From Actinobacteria bacterium OK074 (GTDB taxonomy: Bacteria; Actinomycetota; Actinomycetes; Streptomycetales; Streptomycetaceae), in NCBI GenBank assembly GCA_001298575.1, contig LJCV01000005.1:1-32019 (forward strand): 32,019 bases of DNA. Direction: 5' to 3'. Each line of letters begins with the position of its first letter. The first letter of the stretch is position 1. A model generated the notes under the pieces. It saw only the letters and a list, made by a program, of their open reading frames with translations. It ran no database searches and had not been told where the DNA came from. Shown here in pieces: positions 31,921 through 32,019 of the stretch. Both the position numbers and the translations under genes were made by a program.

Positions 31921-31929
31921 TAAGTACTG

Positions 31930-31978
31930 CGTCGGCGGCGACGTTCGCGCCGATGTCGTACGACGTCGGCGGCGACGT
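31930..31978 (+). repeat. 15-bp direct repeat downstream of the protease gene
   Basis: CGTCGGCGGCGACGT occurs at 31930-31944 and again at 31964-31978, with 19 bases between. The unit is itself partly palindromic (ACGTCG/CGACGT). It lies just after the protease stop, in what may be the leader of the next gene outside the window (often ispG in Streptomyces). A regulatory role is possible but unproven. Confidence 0.6.
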
Positions 31979-32019
31979 CACGCGGTGTTCGCGGCGGCCG
32001 GGCGGCTCTTCCCGGGGGC

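Overview
The window is high-GC actinobacterial chromosome, almost certainly from a Streptomyces. The signs are strong G/C third-position codon bias, GTG starts, 4-base stop/start overlaps, a dxr-rseP pair at the right end, and a sugar ABC importer with no ATPase gene of its own. I found no rRNA, tRNA or CRISPR array.

Region 1 (about 1-6500) is accessory DNA. A helix-turn-helix/TPR regulator on the minus strand diverges from an operon of six tightly coupled small genes (1522-2970), two of which are Cys-rich apparent paralogues. The most unusual feature follows. At 3218-5886 a 2,669-bp unit is bounded by perfect 25-bp terminal inverted repeats and an exact 9-bp target duplication (ATCGCCGAT). 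It carries no transposase. Its cargo is a two-gene conflict or cell-death-type module: an EACC1-like small protein and a caspase-like peptidase fused through one membrane segment to a seven-blade WD40 propeller. The unit lies inside a minus-strand gene for a small membrane protein. Removing it with one copy of the duplication rejoins the two gene halves in frame into a 167-residue protein. A third copy of the terminal repeat lies inside the unit and outlines a 237-bp MITE-like segment at its right end.

Region 2 (6717-8177) is an aldehyde dehydrogenase gene. It ends at a strong hairpin shared with the convergent glycosidase gene.

Region 3 (8337-26401) reads as a complete xyloglucan utilisation locus. 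GH74 and GH12 enzymes with export signals would cut the polymer outside the cell. A lipoprotein binding protein and two LplB/LplC-type permeases would import the oligosaccharides. GH31 alpha-xylosidase, GH42 beta-galactosidase, GH95 alpha-fucosidase-type and GH3 beta-glucosidase enzymes, all without signal peptides, would dismantle them in the cytoplasm. A LacI-family regulator is encoded at the right edge. Its probable operator, TCGAAGCGCTTCGA, occurs twice between the divergent GH3 and binding-protein genes and twice (once with two mismatches) ahead of lacI itself, so one autoregulated repressor could control all transcription units.

Region 4 (26639-31920) looks like chromosome backbone: a long acyl-CoA dehydrogenase, a VapBC toxin-antitoxin pair, dxr of the MEP isoprenoid pathway, and a site-2 protease of the RseP/Rip1 type.
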